Below, in pieces: positions 24,511 to 32,221 of a stretch of 64,000 bases of DNA; position 1 is the first letter of the stretch; each line of letters starts with the position of its first letter. The notes beneath the pieces were generated by a model. The model saw only the letters and a list, made by a program, of their open reading frames with translations, was not told where the DNA came from and made no database searches. Position numbers and translations under genes: made by a program. Origin of the DNA: Jilunia laotingensis (lineage in GTDB: Bacteria > Bacteroidota > Bacteroidia > Bacteroidales > Bacteroidaceae); NCBI RefSeq assembly GCF_014385165.1, contig NZ_JACRTF010000001.1, positions 2,294,001 to 2,358,000 on the forward strand, in the 5' to 3' direction.

Positions 24511-26664
24511 ATGCTTCATCGATACCCTTTTCTTCGCCTTTTCTTTCCGTTGGCGTTGGGTGTCTATTGTGGAGATGTAACTTTTTATCAAGGGCAGTCG
24601 GGGTGGACTGCCTTTTCTTTTTACGGTTTACTTCTCTTTTTGTTTGCCTTATTGATTGTCCTCTATTTCTTGAAACGGTACTCTTACCGGTGGCTTTTTG
24701 GTGCGTTCCTGATGTCCTTCTTTTTCATGTTAGGGGTTGTAAGGATGAACGGAGTGCTACGGCAGTCGGAATTCGGCTTGCCCAATGAAAAGGCCGCTTA
24801 TCGGGCCGTAATTACGGAAAAGCCGAAGAAGAAAGAACGAGTCGTTGTTTGTCAGGCACGGATAGAGCCAATCCGTCCTCCTTCTTGTCCATCCTCTCGC
24901 GGGCCGAATGGTGATGCTTTTAGTACAGGACAAACCGCCCCTGTCACCCGCCAATCCTTTCGGCCTTTGAAGGCATTGCTCCATATCGGTAAGGATTCTC
25001 TGAGTGAGCGGCTGACTACAGGGGATGAACTATTGGTGTATGCCTCCCTTTCTCCGCCAACAAACAATGGTAATCCAGATGAATTTGATTATGCCCGGTT
25101 CCTCGCCCGGAAGCAAGTGAGTGTAATTGGATTTGCATACAACCATGATTGGAAACTCCTTGCACAAAGCAGAACGCATACCTTCAAAGAACACGTACTC
25201 GGTTGTCGGGAGACGGTTTTGGAAGCTTATCGAAGATTAGGTTTCACTGGCGATGATCTTGCGGTATTATCCGCCTTGACAGTAGGATATAAAGAGGAAC
25301 TGAGCGAGGACATCCGTGAGACTTATTCCATATCGGGAGCCAGCCATGTGCTGGCTTTATCCGGACTTCATATCGGATTGTTGTATGCCTTGTTCTGGTT
25401 CTTCTTGCGTCGGTTGCCGGGGCGTTATAAAGGCATTGCATTATTGCGGGTGTTTTTGCTTGTCCTTCTACTTTGGGGCTTTGCTGTTTTCACCGGATTC
25501 TCTGCGTCTGTTGTACGGTCGGTAACTATGTTTTCTTTGTTTGCCATTGCCGGCTTGTTTGGCAGGAAGCCTTTTTCACTCAATACCTTATTGGCGGCAG
25601 GATTCTTTATGCTGTTATTTTATCCGTGCTGGTTGTTCGATGTCGGTTTTCAGCTCTCTTTTTGTGCGGTAGCTGTCATCCTGTTGTTGCAACCCCGCTT
25701 GTTTCGTTTGATTCCTTTTTCAAGCCGGGGATGGAAGTATGTTTGGGGAGTGATGAGCGTCTCTATTGCAGCGCAAATAGGTACTTCTCCGTTGGTACTT
25801 CTTTATTTTTCCCGTTTTTCGACTCATTTCTTGCTGACCAATCTGTTTGTAGTTCCCTTGGTCTCGATCATCATGTATTTGGCCGTTCTTCTATTGCTTT
25901 TTATGCCATTCCCGATGATGCAATCCTGGGTGGCATTAGTGCTACGAGTGGTGATAGACCTTTTAAACGGTGGTGTCCGATGGGTGGAGCGGCTTCCCTT
26001 GTCGTCTGTTGACGGAGTTTGGGTGGATAGGGTAGAAGTTGTAGGAATCTATCTCTTTCTACTTTTATCATTGAGATATCTTTTTGTGCATAAAGGGAAG
26101 ACTGCAATGATGTGCTTGTCCTGTCTGTTTTTCATTTCCGCATGGCATGTAGCGATGCGGTTTTACGATCGTCCCCGGCAGGGTGTAAGGTTCTACAATG
26201 TGCATGATTCTCCTGTTGTGCATTGCATTGCTTCTGACGGTCGTTCATGGCTGGCCTATGCCGACAGTCTGCCAGATCAGAAAGGCTTATGCAAAGCGGT
26301 TTCCGGATATTGGTTGCATGCACGTCTGAAAGCTCCGCAGCCGGTTTTCTCCGACTTCAAAGACGGCTGTCTTGCTTGTGATAACCATATTGTTGCATTC
26401 TCCGGTTGCCGGATTTGTATAGTGAATGATGACCGTTGGCGGAACAAAAAGGTTTCCCAACCGTTATTAATCGATTATCTTTACTTATGCGAAGGGCATG
26501 CGGGAGATCTGCGAGGATTGGTCAATTTGTTTGCAGCGCGGAGTGTGATTCTTGACTCTTCCCTTCCCGAGTATAAGAAACAGGCGTATGAAGAGGAGTG
26601 CAGACAATTGGGGATTCGTTATATATCACTTTCCGAAAAAGGTTCTGTCTGCTTTTTGCTCTAA
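24511..26664 (+). CDS. comEC: ComEC/Rec2-family competence protein
   Basis: A 717-residue polytopic membrane protein. An N-terminal hydrophobic block is followed by a soluble DUF4131-like region (about 85-220) and then the competence domain with ALSGLHIGLLYALFWFF near residue 285 and many transmembrane helices to about residue 535. ComEC forms the channel for single-stranded DNA entry during transformation. The C-terminal region (about 560-717) lacks the HxHxDH motif of the beta-lactamase-like domain seen in longer ComEC proteins. It follows rpe closely. Confidence 0.9.
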   Translation: MLHRYPFLRLFFPLALGVYCGDVTFYQGQSGWTAFSFYGLLLFLFALLIVLYFLKRYSYRWLFGAFLMSFFFMLGVVRMNGVLRQSEFGLPNEKAAYRAVITEKPKKKERVVVCQARIEPIRPPSCPSSRGPNGDAFSTGQTAPVTRQSFRPLKALLHIGKDSLSERLTTGDELLVYASLSPPTNNGNPDEFDYARFLARKQVSVIGFAYNHDWKLLAQSRTHTFKEHVLGCRETVLEAYRRLGFTGDDLAVLSALTVGYKEELSEDIRETYSISGASHVLALSGLHIGLLYALFWFFLRRLPGRYKGIALLRVFLLVLLLWGFAVFTGFSASVVRSVTMFSLFAIAGLFGRKPFSLNTLLAAGFFMLLFYPCWLFDVGFQLSFCAVAVILLLQPRLFRLIPFSSRGWKYVWGVMSVSIAAQIGTSPLVLLYFSRFSTHFLLTNLFVVPLVSIIMYLAVLLLLFMPFPMMQSWVALVLRVVIDLLNGGVRWVERLPLSSVDGVWVDRVEVVGIYLFLLLSLRYLFVHKGKTAMMCLSCLFFISAWHVAMRFYDRPRQGVRFYNVHDSPVVHCIASDGRSWLAYADSLPDQKGLCKAVSGYWLHARLKAPQPVFSDFKDGCLACDNHIVAFSGCRICIVNDDRWRNKKVSQPLLIDYLYLCEGHAGDLRGLVNLFAARSVILDSSLPEYKKQAYEEECRQLGIRYISLSEKGSVCFLL

Positions 26665-26716
26665 GTACAAAGAATTATCGTAATTTTGCAGGCTCTAATA
26701 AATACAAGAGATAAAT

Positions 26717-27769
26717 ATGCTGACTAAAGTTATTGAACAATCTAAAATAGATCATTTTACCAAATGGTTTGAACGTGCTGACAGAATAGTAATCGTATCT
26801 CATGTGTCGCCCGACGGTGATGCTGTCGGCTCCTCCCTGGGGCTTGCCGACTTTTTCGATTCACAAGGTAAGACTGTGAATGTGATTGTTCCCAATGTTT
26901 TCCCTGATTTCCTGAAATGGATGCCCGGCAGTAAGGACATCTTGCTCTATGACCGCTACAAAGATTTTGCCGACAAATTGATTGCCCAAGCAGACATCAT
27001 CTGTTGCCTTGACTTCAACGCGTTGAAGCGCATAGACGATATGGCTGATGCGGTTGCCGCTTCCCCCGCGCGTAAGATCATGATCGACCACCATCTTCAC
27101 CCGGAGGAGTTTTGTAAGATCACGATCTCCCATCCTGAGATATCCTCTACTTCCGAACTCGTTTTCCGTCTTATTTGCCGCATGGGGTATTTCAGCGATA
27201 TCTCCCTTGAAGGGGCGGAATGCATCTATACCGGTATGATGACAGATACCGGTGGTTTCACTTACAACTCCAATAACCGTGAAATCTATTTCATCATCAG
27301 CGAACTCTTGTCGAAAGGGATTGACAAAGACGATATCTACCGCAAGGTGTACAATACGTATTCTGAGAGCCGGCTCAGGCTGATGGGATATGTCTTGTCC
27401 AACATGAAGGTATATCCCGACTGCCATGCCGCACTGATCTCTCTGACAAAGGAAGAGCAAAGCCGGTTCGATTATCTCAAAGGGGATAGCGAGGGGTTTG
27501 TCAACATTCCTCTCTCTATAAAAAATGTCTGTTTCTCTTGTTTCTTACGTGAAGATACGGAGAAGCCGATGGTTAAAATCTCTTTACGTTCTGTCGGTAC
27601 CTTCCCCTGTAATAAGGTAGCAGCCGAGTTTTTCAATGGCGGAGGGCATCTCAATGCTTCGGGAGGGGAGTTTTTCGGCACGATAGAAGAGGCTAAAGAA
27701 GTGTTCGAACAGGCGTTGCAGAAGTATAAGCCATTGTTATGTAGTGAATGTCCGAAATCGGGTAAGTGA
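26717..27769 (+). CDS. DHH-family phosphoesterase, NrnA-like
   Basis: 350 residues with DHH and DHHA1 domains: VSHVSPDGDAVGSSLGL (about 37-53), CLDFNALKRI, MIDHHLHPEEF (DHH), MMTDTGGF and the C-terminal GGGHLNASGGEF. NrnA-type enzymes degrade short oligoribonucleotides and pAp, and some hydrolyse cyclic-dinucleotide products. Bacteroides lacks the Orn-type oligoribonuclease, so a role in finishing RNA turnover is likely but inferred. It has a possible TAATTTTG element inside the end of comEC. Confidence 0.9.
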   Translation: MLTKVIEQSKIDHFTKWFERADRIVIVSHVSPDGDAVGSSLGLADFFDSQGKTVNVIVPNVFPDFLKWMPGSKDILLYDRYKDFADKLIAQADIICCLDFNALKRIDDMADAVAASPARKIMIDHHLHPEEFCKITISHPEISSTSELVFRLICRMGYFSDISLEGAECIYTGMMTDTGGFTYNSNNREIYFIISELLSKGIDKDDIYRKVYNTYSESRLRLMGYVLSNMKVYPDCHAALISLTKEEQSRFDYLKGDSEGFVNIPLSIKNVCFSCFLREDTEKPMVKISLRSVGTFPCNKVAAEFFNGGGHLNASGGEFFGTIEEAKEVFEQALQKYKPLLCSECPKSGK

Positions 27770-27886
27770 TTAGTAGTAAAATCTGTGAGATAAAAGTTAA
27801 AAGACTTGAACTTTCAACTCCCCACTTTCGACTTTCAACTATTTTACGGTACATTTGTACACAATATGTAGTTAAGAAACAGACGA

Positions 27887-28594
27887 ATGAAGAAACTTAT
27901 ATCATTATTTATTTCCCTGTTGGCTCTTGGAGCCATGTTCCAGGCATGCGATGATTCAAAAACTTATGCAGAACAACTCGAGGACGAGAAAAACGCGGTA
28001 AATGCATTTATCAAAGAGCATGGAATCGATGTTATTACGGTAGAAGACTTTGAAAAAGATACTGTCACCATCTGCCCCGAAAACACAAAGGGTACCGACC
28101 GGAATGAGTATGTCGGCTTCTCTAACGGAGTATACATGCAGATTGTGAAACGTTACGGTAATCCGCGTGCCAGTTCTACTCCCTATCCGAGCCTGGAAGC
28201 CGCCCTTCCCTTTACTAACAATAACTTGATCCTGACCCGTTACGTCGAAGTCGACATTATGCAAGGTGATACGGCCGTTGCTACGAATGTAGATAACCCT
28301 TACCGCCAGTATTTGAATGACTATCCCGAAGGCTTCCGTTACACGGTCAGCAATTCGTCAAGCTACGGACTTTTCGTGAGTGAGCCGGGGCTGGCTATGT
28401 ATTATGGATACGGAATGTCGCAGTATGGTGAGTATGGCAATGTGACCGTTCCCGAAGGATGGCTTTTGGCTTTGCAGTATGTGAAAGACGGGGCGCACGT
28501 CCGCCTGATCGTTCCTTCCAAGAGCGGGCATACTTTGGCTCAAAAGTATGTATATCCTTACTTCTATGATATAAGGAATTTTACTATTTATTAG
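27887..28594 (+). CDS. DUF4827-like lipoprotein
   Basis: 235 residues with a lipoprotein signal (LLALGAMFQACDD, Cys at 24). The mature part looks like a peptidyl-prolyl-isomerase-related lipoprotein fold seen in Bacteroides DUF4827 proteins (DVITVEDFEKDT near 48; GWLLALQYVKDGAHVRLIVPSKSGHT near the end); no activity is established. A TACATTTG -7 element lies about 30 bases upstream, so it may have its own promoter. The phosphohexomutase gene follows after 40 bases, an arrangement I associate with other Bacteroides. Confidence 0.78.
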   Translation: MKKLISLFISLLALGAMFQACDDSKTYAEQLEDEKNAVNAFIKEHGIDVITVEDFEKDTVTICPENTKGTDRNEYVGFSNGVYMQIVKRYGNPRASSTPYPSLEAALPFTNNNLILTRYVEVDIMQGDTAVATNVDNPYRQYLNDYPEGFRYTVSNSSSYGLFVSEPGLAMYYGYGMSQYGEYGNVTVPEGWLLALQYVKDGAHVRLIVPSKSGHTLAQKYVYPYFYDIRNFTIY

Positions 28595-28634
28595 TTTCAC
28601 TGACAAAATCTATATTTAATACTTATTTATTCGT

Positions 28635-30026
28635 ATGACTCTAATCAAATCTATTTCTGGAATCCGCGGGACAATCGGCGGAGGAGCAGGGGACGGTCTG
28701 AATCCGCTTGATATTGTGAAATTTACTTCGGCTTATGCCACGTTGATCCGTAAGACATGCAAGTCGAATAGCAATAAGATTGTCGTGGGACGCGATGCAC
28801 GCATCTCCGGTGAAATGGTGAAGAACGTAGTGGTAGGTACGCTGATGGGCATGGGATGGGATGTCGTGGATATCGATCTGGCTTCCACACCGACTACCGA
28901 ACTGGCTGTCACGATGGAAGGTGCCTGTGGTGGTATAATTCTCACTGCTTCGCACAACCCCAAACAGTGGAATGCTTTGAAACTTCTTAATGAGCATGGG
29001 GAATTCCTCAATGCTGCCGAAGGGAACGAAGTGCTTCGTATTGCCGAGGCAGAAGCATTCGACTATGCCGATGTAGACCATTTGGGCTCTTATCGTAAAG
29101 ATCTGACTTATAATCAAAAACATATCGACAGTGTGCTGGCACTCGATTTGGTGGATGTGGAAGCCATCCGAAAGGCTGATTTCCGTGTTGCCATCGACTG
29201 TGTGAATTCCGTAGGGGGTATTATCCTGCCCGAACTGCTCGAACGCCTGGGAGTGAAACACGTGGAAAAACTCTATTGCGAACCGACCGGGAACTTTGCT
29301 CATAACCCTGAACCGTTGGAGAAGAATCTGGGTGACATCATGGAACTGATGAAAGGCGGTAAAGCTGATGTTGCTTTCGTGGTCGATCCGGACGTTGACC
29401 GGTTGGCCATGATTTGCGAGAACGGTGTGATGTATGGCGAGGAATACACGTTGGTTACAGTTGCCGACTACGTATTGAAGCATACTCCGGGTAATACCGT
29501 TTCCAACCTGAGTTCGACTCGCGCTTTGCGCGACGTGACCCGTAAATACGGAATGGAGTACAATGCCGCTGCCGTTGGCGAAGTGAATGTGGTAACGAAG
29601 ATGAAAGCTACCGATGCTGTCATTGGCGGTGAAGGAAATGGCGGAGTGATCTATCCTGCCAGTCATTACGGACGTGATGCGTTGATCGGTATCGCCTTGT
29701 TCTTGAGTCATCTGGCTCATGAGGGAAAGAAAGTGAGCGAACTCCGTGCCACTTATCCTCCGTATTTCATTGCCAAGAACCGGGTGGATCTTACACCGGA
29801 AATCGATGTGGATGCCATTCTCGCCAAGGTGAAGGAGATCTACAAGGATGAAGAGATAAACGATATCGATGGTGTGAAGATTGATTTTGCCGACAAATGG
29901 GTTCATTTACGCAAGAGCAATACGGAGCCGATCATCCGTGTGTATAGTGAAGCCGCCACTATGGAGGCTGCCGAGGAGATCGGGCAGAAGATTATGGATG
30001 TTATCAATGAACTGGCTAAGAAATAA
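28635..30026 (+). CDS. glmM: phosphoglucosamine mutase / phosphohexomutase
   Basis: A 463-residue alpha-D-phosphohexomutase. The phosphoserine loop is ILTASHNPKQWNALK, the metal site is VVDPDVDRLAM, the sugar-binding loop is GGEGNGGVIYPASHYGRDALIG, and the C-terminal phosphate-binding loop is RKSNTEPIIRVYSEA. GlmM converts glucosamine-6-P to glucosamine-1-P for UDP-GlcNAc and the cell wall; related enzymes act on glucose or mannose phosphates, so the exact substrate is inferred. Hairpins follow downstream at 30238 and 30314. Confidence 0.9.
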   Translation: MTLIKSISGIRGTIGGGAGDGLNPLDIVKFTSAYATLIRKTCKSNSNKIVVGRDARISGEMVKNVVVGTLMGMGWDVVDIDLASTPTTELAVTMEGACGGIILTASHNPKQWNALKLLNEHGEFLNAAEGNEVLRIAEAEAFDYADVDHLGSYRKDLTYNQKHIDSVLALDLVDVEAIRKADFRVAIDCVNSVGGIILPELLERLGVKHVEKLYCEPTGNFAHNPEPLEKNLGDIMELMKGGKADVAFVVDPDVDRLAMICENGVMYGEEYTLVTVADYVLKHTPGNTVSNLSSTRALRDVTRKYGMEYNAAAVGEVNVVTKMKATDAVIGGEGNGGVIYPASHYGRDALIGIALFLSHLAHEGKKVSELRATYPPYFIAKNRVDLTPEIDVDAILAKVKEIYKDEEINDIDGVKIDFADKWVHLRKSNTEPIIRVYSEAATMEAAEEIGQKIMDVINELAKK

Positions 30027-30237
30027 GTTGCTTGCTTCAATTGGCCGTGCTGTCAGTTAAGGTTTCAGCAAATATGATGACGATTAAATATTCAAGCTCA
30101 TTTATATAATAAAGGGTTGAAGAACCCGTTCTGTATATATTGAGAAAAAGATCTGTTTTAGGTCGGGAGACTTGATGAGCGTCTTTTGTACTGTTTTGAT
30201 TTATATAAGGTCTTTAAAGTTTAGCCGTGAGGCTATT

Positions 30238-30292
30238 GAACTTCCCTGAAGATTTTTCCTTTAGGGAAGTTCTTAGTATATTTTTTAATTTA
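30238..30292 (+). terminator. hairpin with T-rich tail, possible glmM terminator
   Basis: GAACTTCCCT (30238-30247) pairs perfectly with AGGGAAGTTC (30263-30272), with a 15-base loop, followed by TTAGTATATTTTTTAA. The position 210 bases after the glmM stop is far for a simple terminator, so it could also end a small RNA. Confidence 0.55.
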
Positions 30293-30313
30293 TAACAGAA
30301 AGTAAACTTAAAG

Positions 30314-30346
30314 GCAAGGGGGGATTTGTGATGAATCCCCCCTTGC
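30314..30346 (-). terminator. strong hairpin ending the amidase operon
   Basis: A 13-bp perfect stem (GCAAGGGGGGATT at 30314-30326 with its complement at 30334-30346) and a 7-base loop, only 12 bases past the stop of the small peptide ORF on the minus strand. T-rich sequence follows on that strand. It probably terminates the HU/coiled-coil/amidase transcript. Confidence 0.75.
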
Positions 30347-30357
30347 TATTTCCCCCG

Positions 30358-30444
30358 TTAGGCACTTTTCTTTTTCTTTCCTGTGAATATCCGGATAATG
30401 ATCTTGCATATCCGAACGATGATCCCGATTACTTTTTCGTTCAT
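30358..30444 (-). CDS. 28-residue cationic hydrophobic peptide
   Basis: ORF from ATG at 30444-30442 to TAA at 30360-30358, 11 bases downstream of the amidase stop and 12 bases before a strong terminator. The product has a hydrophobic, Ile-rich stretch with interspersed Arg/Lys (VIGIIVRICKIIIRIF) and a KKKKS tail. Such peptides occur next to phage-type amidase genes in Bacteroides. A membrane-active or holin-like role is only a guess. Confidence 0.5.
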   Translation of the reverse strand: MNEKVIGIIVRICKIIIRIFTGKKKKSA

Positions 30445-30455
30445 ATCATTTGCCT

Positions 30456-30923
30456 TTAGTTGTTATTATGACAAGTTTTCGACAGCCATTGTGCCACATC
30501 GAAGCAGGGACATGACTTGATCCATTCCGACGGTTCCAGTCGTCCGTTGCCGTTCAGATCGGGCGACACATCACGGTGTCCAATGACCAGACGAATTTCC
30601 GGGAATTGGCGTTGTAGTATTTCTATCAGACGACGCATGGCATAGCGTTGTGCCCTTGTCCGGGTATCCGCTGGCCGTCCCAAGCTGTCCAGTCCGCCTA
30701 TATAGCATATACTGACACTTTCACGGTTGTGTCCCCGGCAGTGGGCACCGACTTTCTCGATATCGCGTCCCCGTTCGATGGTTCCGTCGATACGGATGAC
30801 GTAGTGATAGCCTATCCCGTCCATTCCCCGTTGGCGATGCCATTGGTCGATGTCATTGGCGGTGAAGTCCAGTCCGCGGCGTGTGGCGGAACAGTGGATG
30901 ATAATAGTGTTGATGGTTCTCAT
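30456..30923 (-). CDS. N-acetylmuramoyl-L-alanine amidase, phage type
   Basis: A 155-residue Amidase_2 (T7 lysozyme/PGRP-like) domain. Zinc and catalytic features: IIIHCSATRRG (first His), GIGYHYVIRIDGTIERGR (Tyr), GAHCRGHN, and the final VIGHRDVSPD...CPCFDV with His and Cys. It cuts the amide bond between MurNAc and the stem peptide. It has no signal peptide, as in phage endolysins that need a holin. It ends the minus-strand set HU - coiled coil - amidase. Confidence 0.92.
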   Translation of the reverse strand: MRTINTIIIHCSATRRGLDFTANDIDQWHRQRGMDGIGYHYVIRIDGTIERGRDIEKVGAHCRGHNRESVSICYIGGLDSLGRPADTRTRAQRYAMRRLIEILQRQFPEIRLVIGHRDVSPDLNGNGRLEPSEWIKSCPCFDVAQWLSKTCHNNN

Positions 30924-31004
30924 TTTGTGTTCTGATGGATTAAAGTTTTTAATTGACGGTGGTTCGGACTATCTCGCTTAACCGGTACATGCCTCGTGTT
31001 CGTG

Positions 31005-31355
31005 TCAATATTCCGAGGGCGGTTTCCGCTTTTCGCAACCTCTTATGAAGCACCGTTTCGCTTCCAGTTCCTTGCATTCCAGTTCCGCTTTATGGCAGCG
31101 GTCTATCCATTCCTGTTTATCGTTTCTTTCGCGTTGCAGTTCGGCATAGAGGTTGTCAATACGTGTGTCTCGCTCTGCCAACCTCTTTTCCAGCCAGTCC
31201 ACCTGTCTCCGTTGGTTTTCGTTTTCCAGGCTGTCGGCTGCTGCCTCCTCTTTGCGTGCTTCCGTTTTGTGTCGTGTCAGCCAGTTGAGAAGCCACTTGA
31301 CAGCCTCCATCCCACCGAGGGCGGAGATGAAGGCAAGCAAGTCAGGGTTACTCAT
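31005..31355 (-). CDS. hypothetical coiled-coil protein of the HU-amidase operon
   Basis: 116 residues. The first 25 are moderately hydrophobic (LLAFISALGGMEAVKWLLNWL), followed by a long heptad-rich coiled coil (about 35-100: DSLENENQRRQVDWLEKRLAERDTRIDNLYAELQRER) and two Cys near the end (AKRCFIRGCEK). I know similar small proteins between HU-like and amidase genes in Bacteroides, without known function; a spanin- or holin-like accessory is conceivable. It starts 6 bases after the HU-like gene stop, so co-transcription is likely. Confidence 0.7.
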   Translation of the reverse strand: MSNPDLLAFISALGGMEAVKWLLNWLTRHKTEARKEEAAADSLENENQRRQVDWLEKRLAERDTRIDNLYAELQRERNDKQEWIDRCHKAELECKELEAKRCFIRGCEKRKPPSEY

Positions 31356-31361
31356 AGGTGG

Positions 31362-31832
31362 CTAGACGGTCGGGTCTTCACCGTGGTCGCCACTGTCCGG
31401 GTCGTTGCTGTCGGTGTTGATGCGGTCGACATCTTTCAGTACCAATCCGTCCGTACGCGTCGAAATGTTTGTACTCAGTCGGATTTCGCTGTTGGCTCGG
31501 AAGCAAATGCGCAGTCCGGTGATGTCCGTTGCCGAGAAATCTTCGGGACGGTCGGTTCCCTTGCTTTGTGCAGCCAGGTAGAAAGTGCCCAGCCCGTCGA
31601 TGTTCACCGTGCGTCCGGCAATCAATTGCTTTTTCAGTTGTGTGCGGAAATCCTTCAGCACGCTGATGGTCTCACCTTCGCTGACACCCGCATTACCGCT
31701 GATTTCTTTGGCAATCTCGTCCAGTGTGGCGGAATTGCTGTACTGATAAGTGATTTGCGGATACGTTTTCTTAGGCGAATTTTTGTCGCTGGGGTCACTG
31801 GTCCGGGTTACTTTCTTGAATAAAACAGCCAT
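31362..31832 (-). CDS. HU-like DNA-binding protein
   Basis: 156 residues of the HU/IHF-related family common in Bacteroidales accessory regions (HU-CCDC81 type). The start MAVLFKKVTRTSDPSDKNSP is followed by the HU fold (TYQYSNSATLDEIAKEISGNAGVSEGETISVLKDFRTQLKKQLIAGRTVNIDGLGTFYLAAQ, about residues 28-92) and a less conserved tail with Asp-rich end. It may bend or package DNA. First gene of the minus-strand operon, with its own promoter and a palindrome just downstream of it. Confidence 0.88.
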   Translation of the reverse strand: MAVLFKKVTRTSDPSDKNSPKKTYPQITYQYSNSATLDEIAKEISGNAGVSEGETISVLKDFRTQLKKQLIAGRTVNIDGLGTFYLAAQSKGTDRPEDFSATDITGLRICFRANSEIRLSTNISTRTDGLVLKDVDRINTDSNDPDSGDHGEDPTV

Positions 31833-31880
31833 GATAAGCTCCTTTCTTTTTTAATGATACAATCGTGATTATTAGTGTTT

Positions 31881-31909
31881 TGTTATTAATAACACTGCAA
31901 AGATAACGG
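31881..31909 (-). promoter_or_regulatory. HU-like gene promoter -7 element and adjacent palindrome
   Basis: On the minus strand TATCTTTG (31909-31902) matches the -7 element, with TTG about 20 bases upstream. Immediately downstream is the palindrome TGTTATTAATAACA (31881-31894), well placed as an operator over the transcription start. Confidence 0.6.
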
Positions 31910-32118
31910 CACGAAGAGGGGAAAGCAAGGACTGGGAAAACTGTTGGGATAGGTGTGACAATCAGTTGATTTGCAGGAAGCTATATTCTGGTGGCTCCTG
32001 TCGCTCTTCCGTTCTTTTCCTTCTGAGGTAATGGAGGGGACAGATCGGAGGGAGGGGGCAGGGAGATATCTTTCATGGTTGCGTCTTTTGTGGCTTGTGT
32101 TTACGATGAAGTTATAGT

Positions 32119-32149
32119 TGGTCATGTGGAGAATTAATTGTAACTTTGT
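32119..32149 (+). promoter_or_regulatory. promoter of the AAA/PD-(D/E)XK gene
   Basis: TTGG (32119-32122) and TAACTTTG (32142-32149), spaced by 19 bases, resemble the Bacteroides consensus. The start codon is about 70 bases downstream. Confidence 0.6.
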
Positions 32150-32221
32150 TATCGGCATCGGTTGGATACAGTCTGATGTGCGGAGAGGTGAATTAATTGT
32201 TTAATTTAAGGCAAGAATGAT

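Larger units (their letters stand above)
30027..30455. other. 429-bp region between glmM and the phage-like block
   Basis: It contains a hairpin at 30238-30272, a second hairpin at 30314-30346, and a 28-codon minus-strand ORF at 30358-30444, each listed separately. The first 200 bases after glmM show no gene or repeat that I can identify. Confidence 0.6.
31833..32221. other. 389-bp divergent region between the HU-like gene and the AAA gene
   Basis: Contains the HU-side promoter and palindrome (31881-31909) and a plus-strand promoter at 32119-32149. The middle (31910-32110) holds a G-rich stretch (GAGGGGACAGATCGGAGGGAGGGGGCAGGG-like, several G runs) but no gene I can support. Confidence 0.5.

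Noticed and set aside
27766..27954. 62-codon plus-strand ORF starting at 27766
   Set aside because: It overlaps the start of the DUF4827-like lipoprotein in another frame and its product has no protein-like features.
28641..29906. Long minus-strand open frame of 421 codons opposite the phosphohexomutase gene
   Set aside because: It is the antisense of a gene with complete family motifs; its translation is His- and Ile-rich without recognisable domains.
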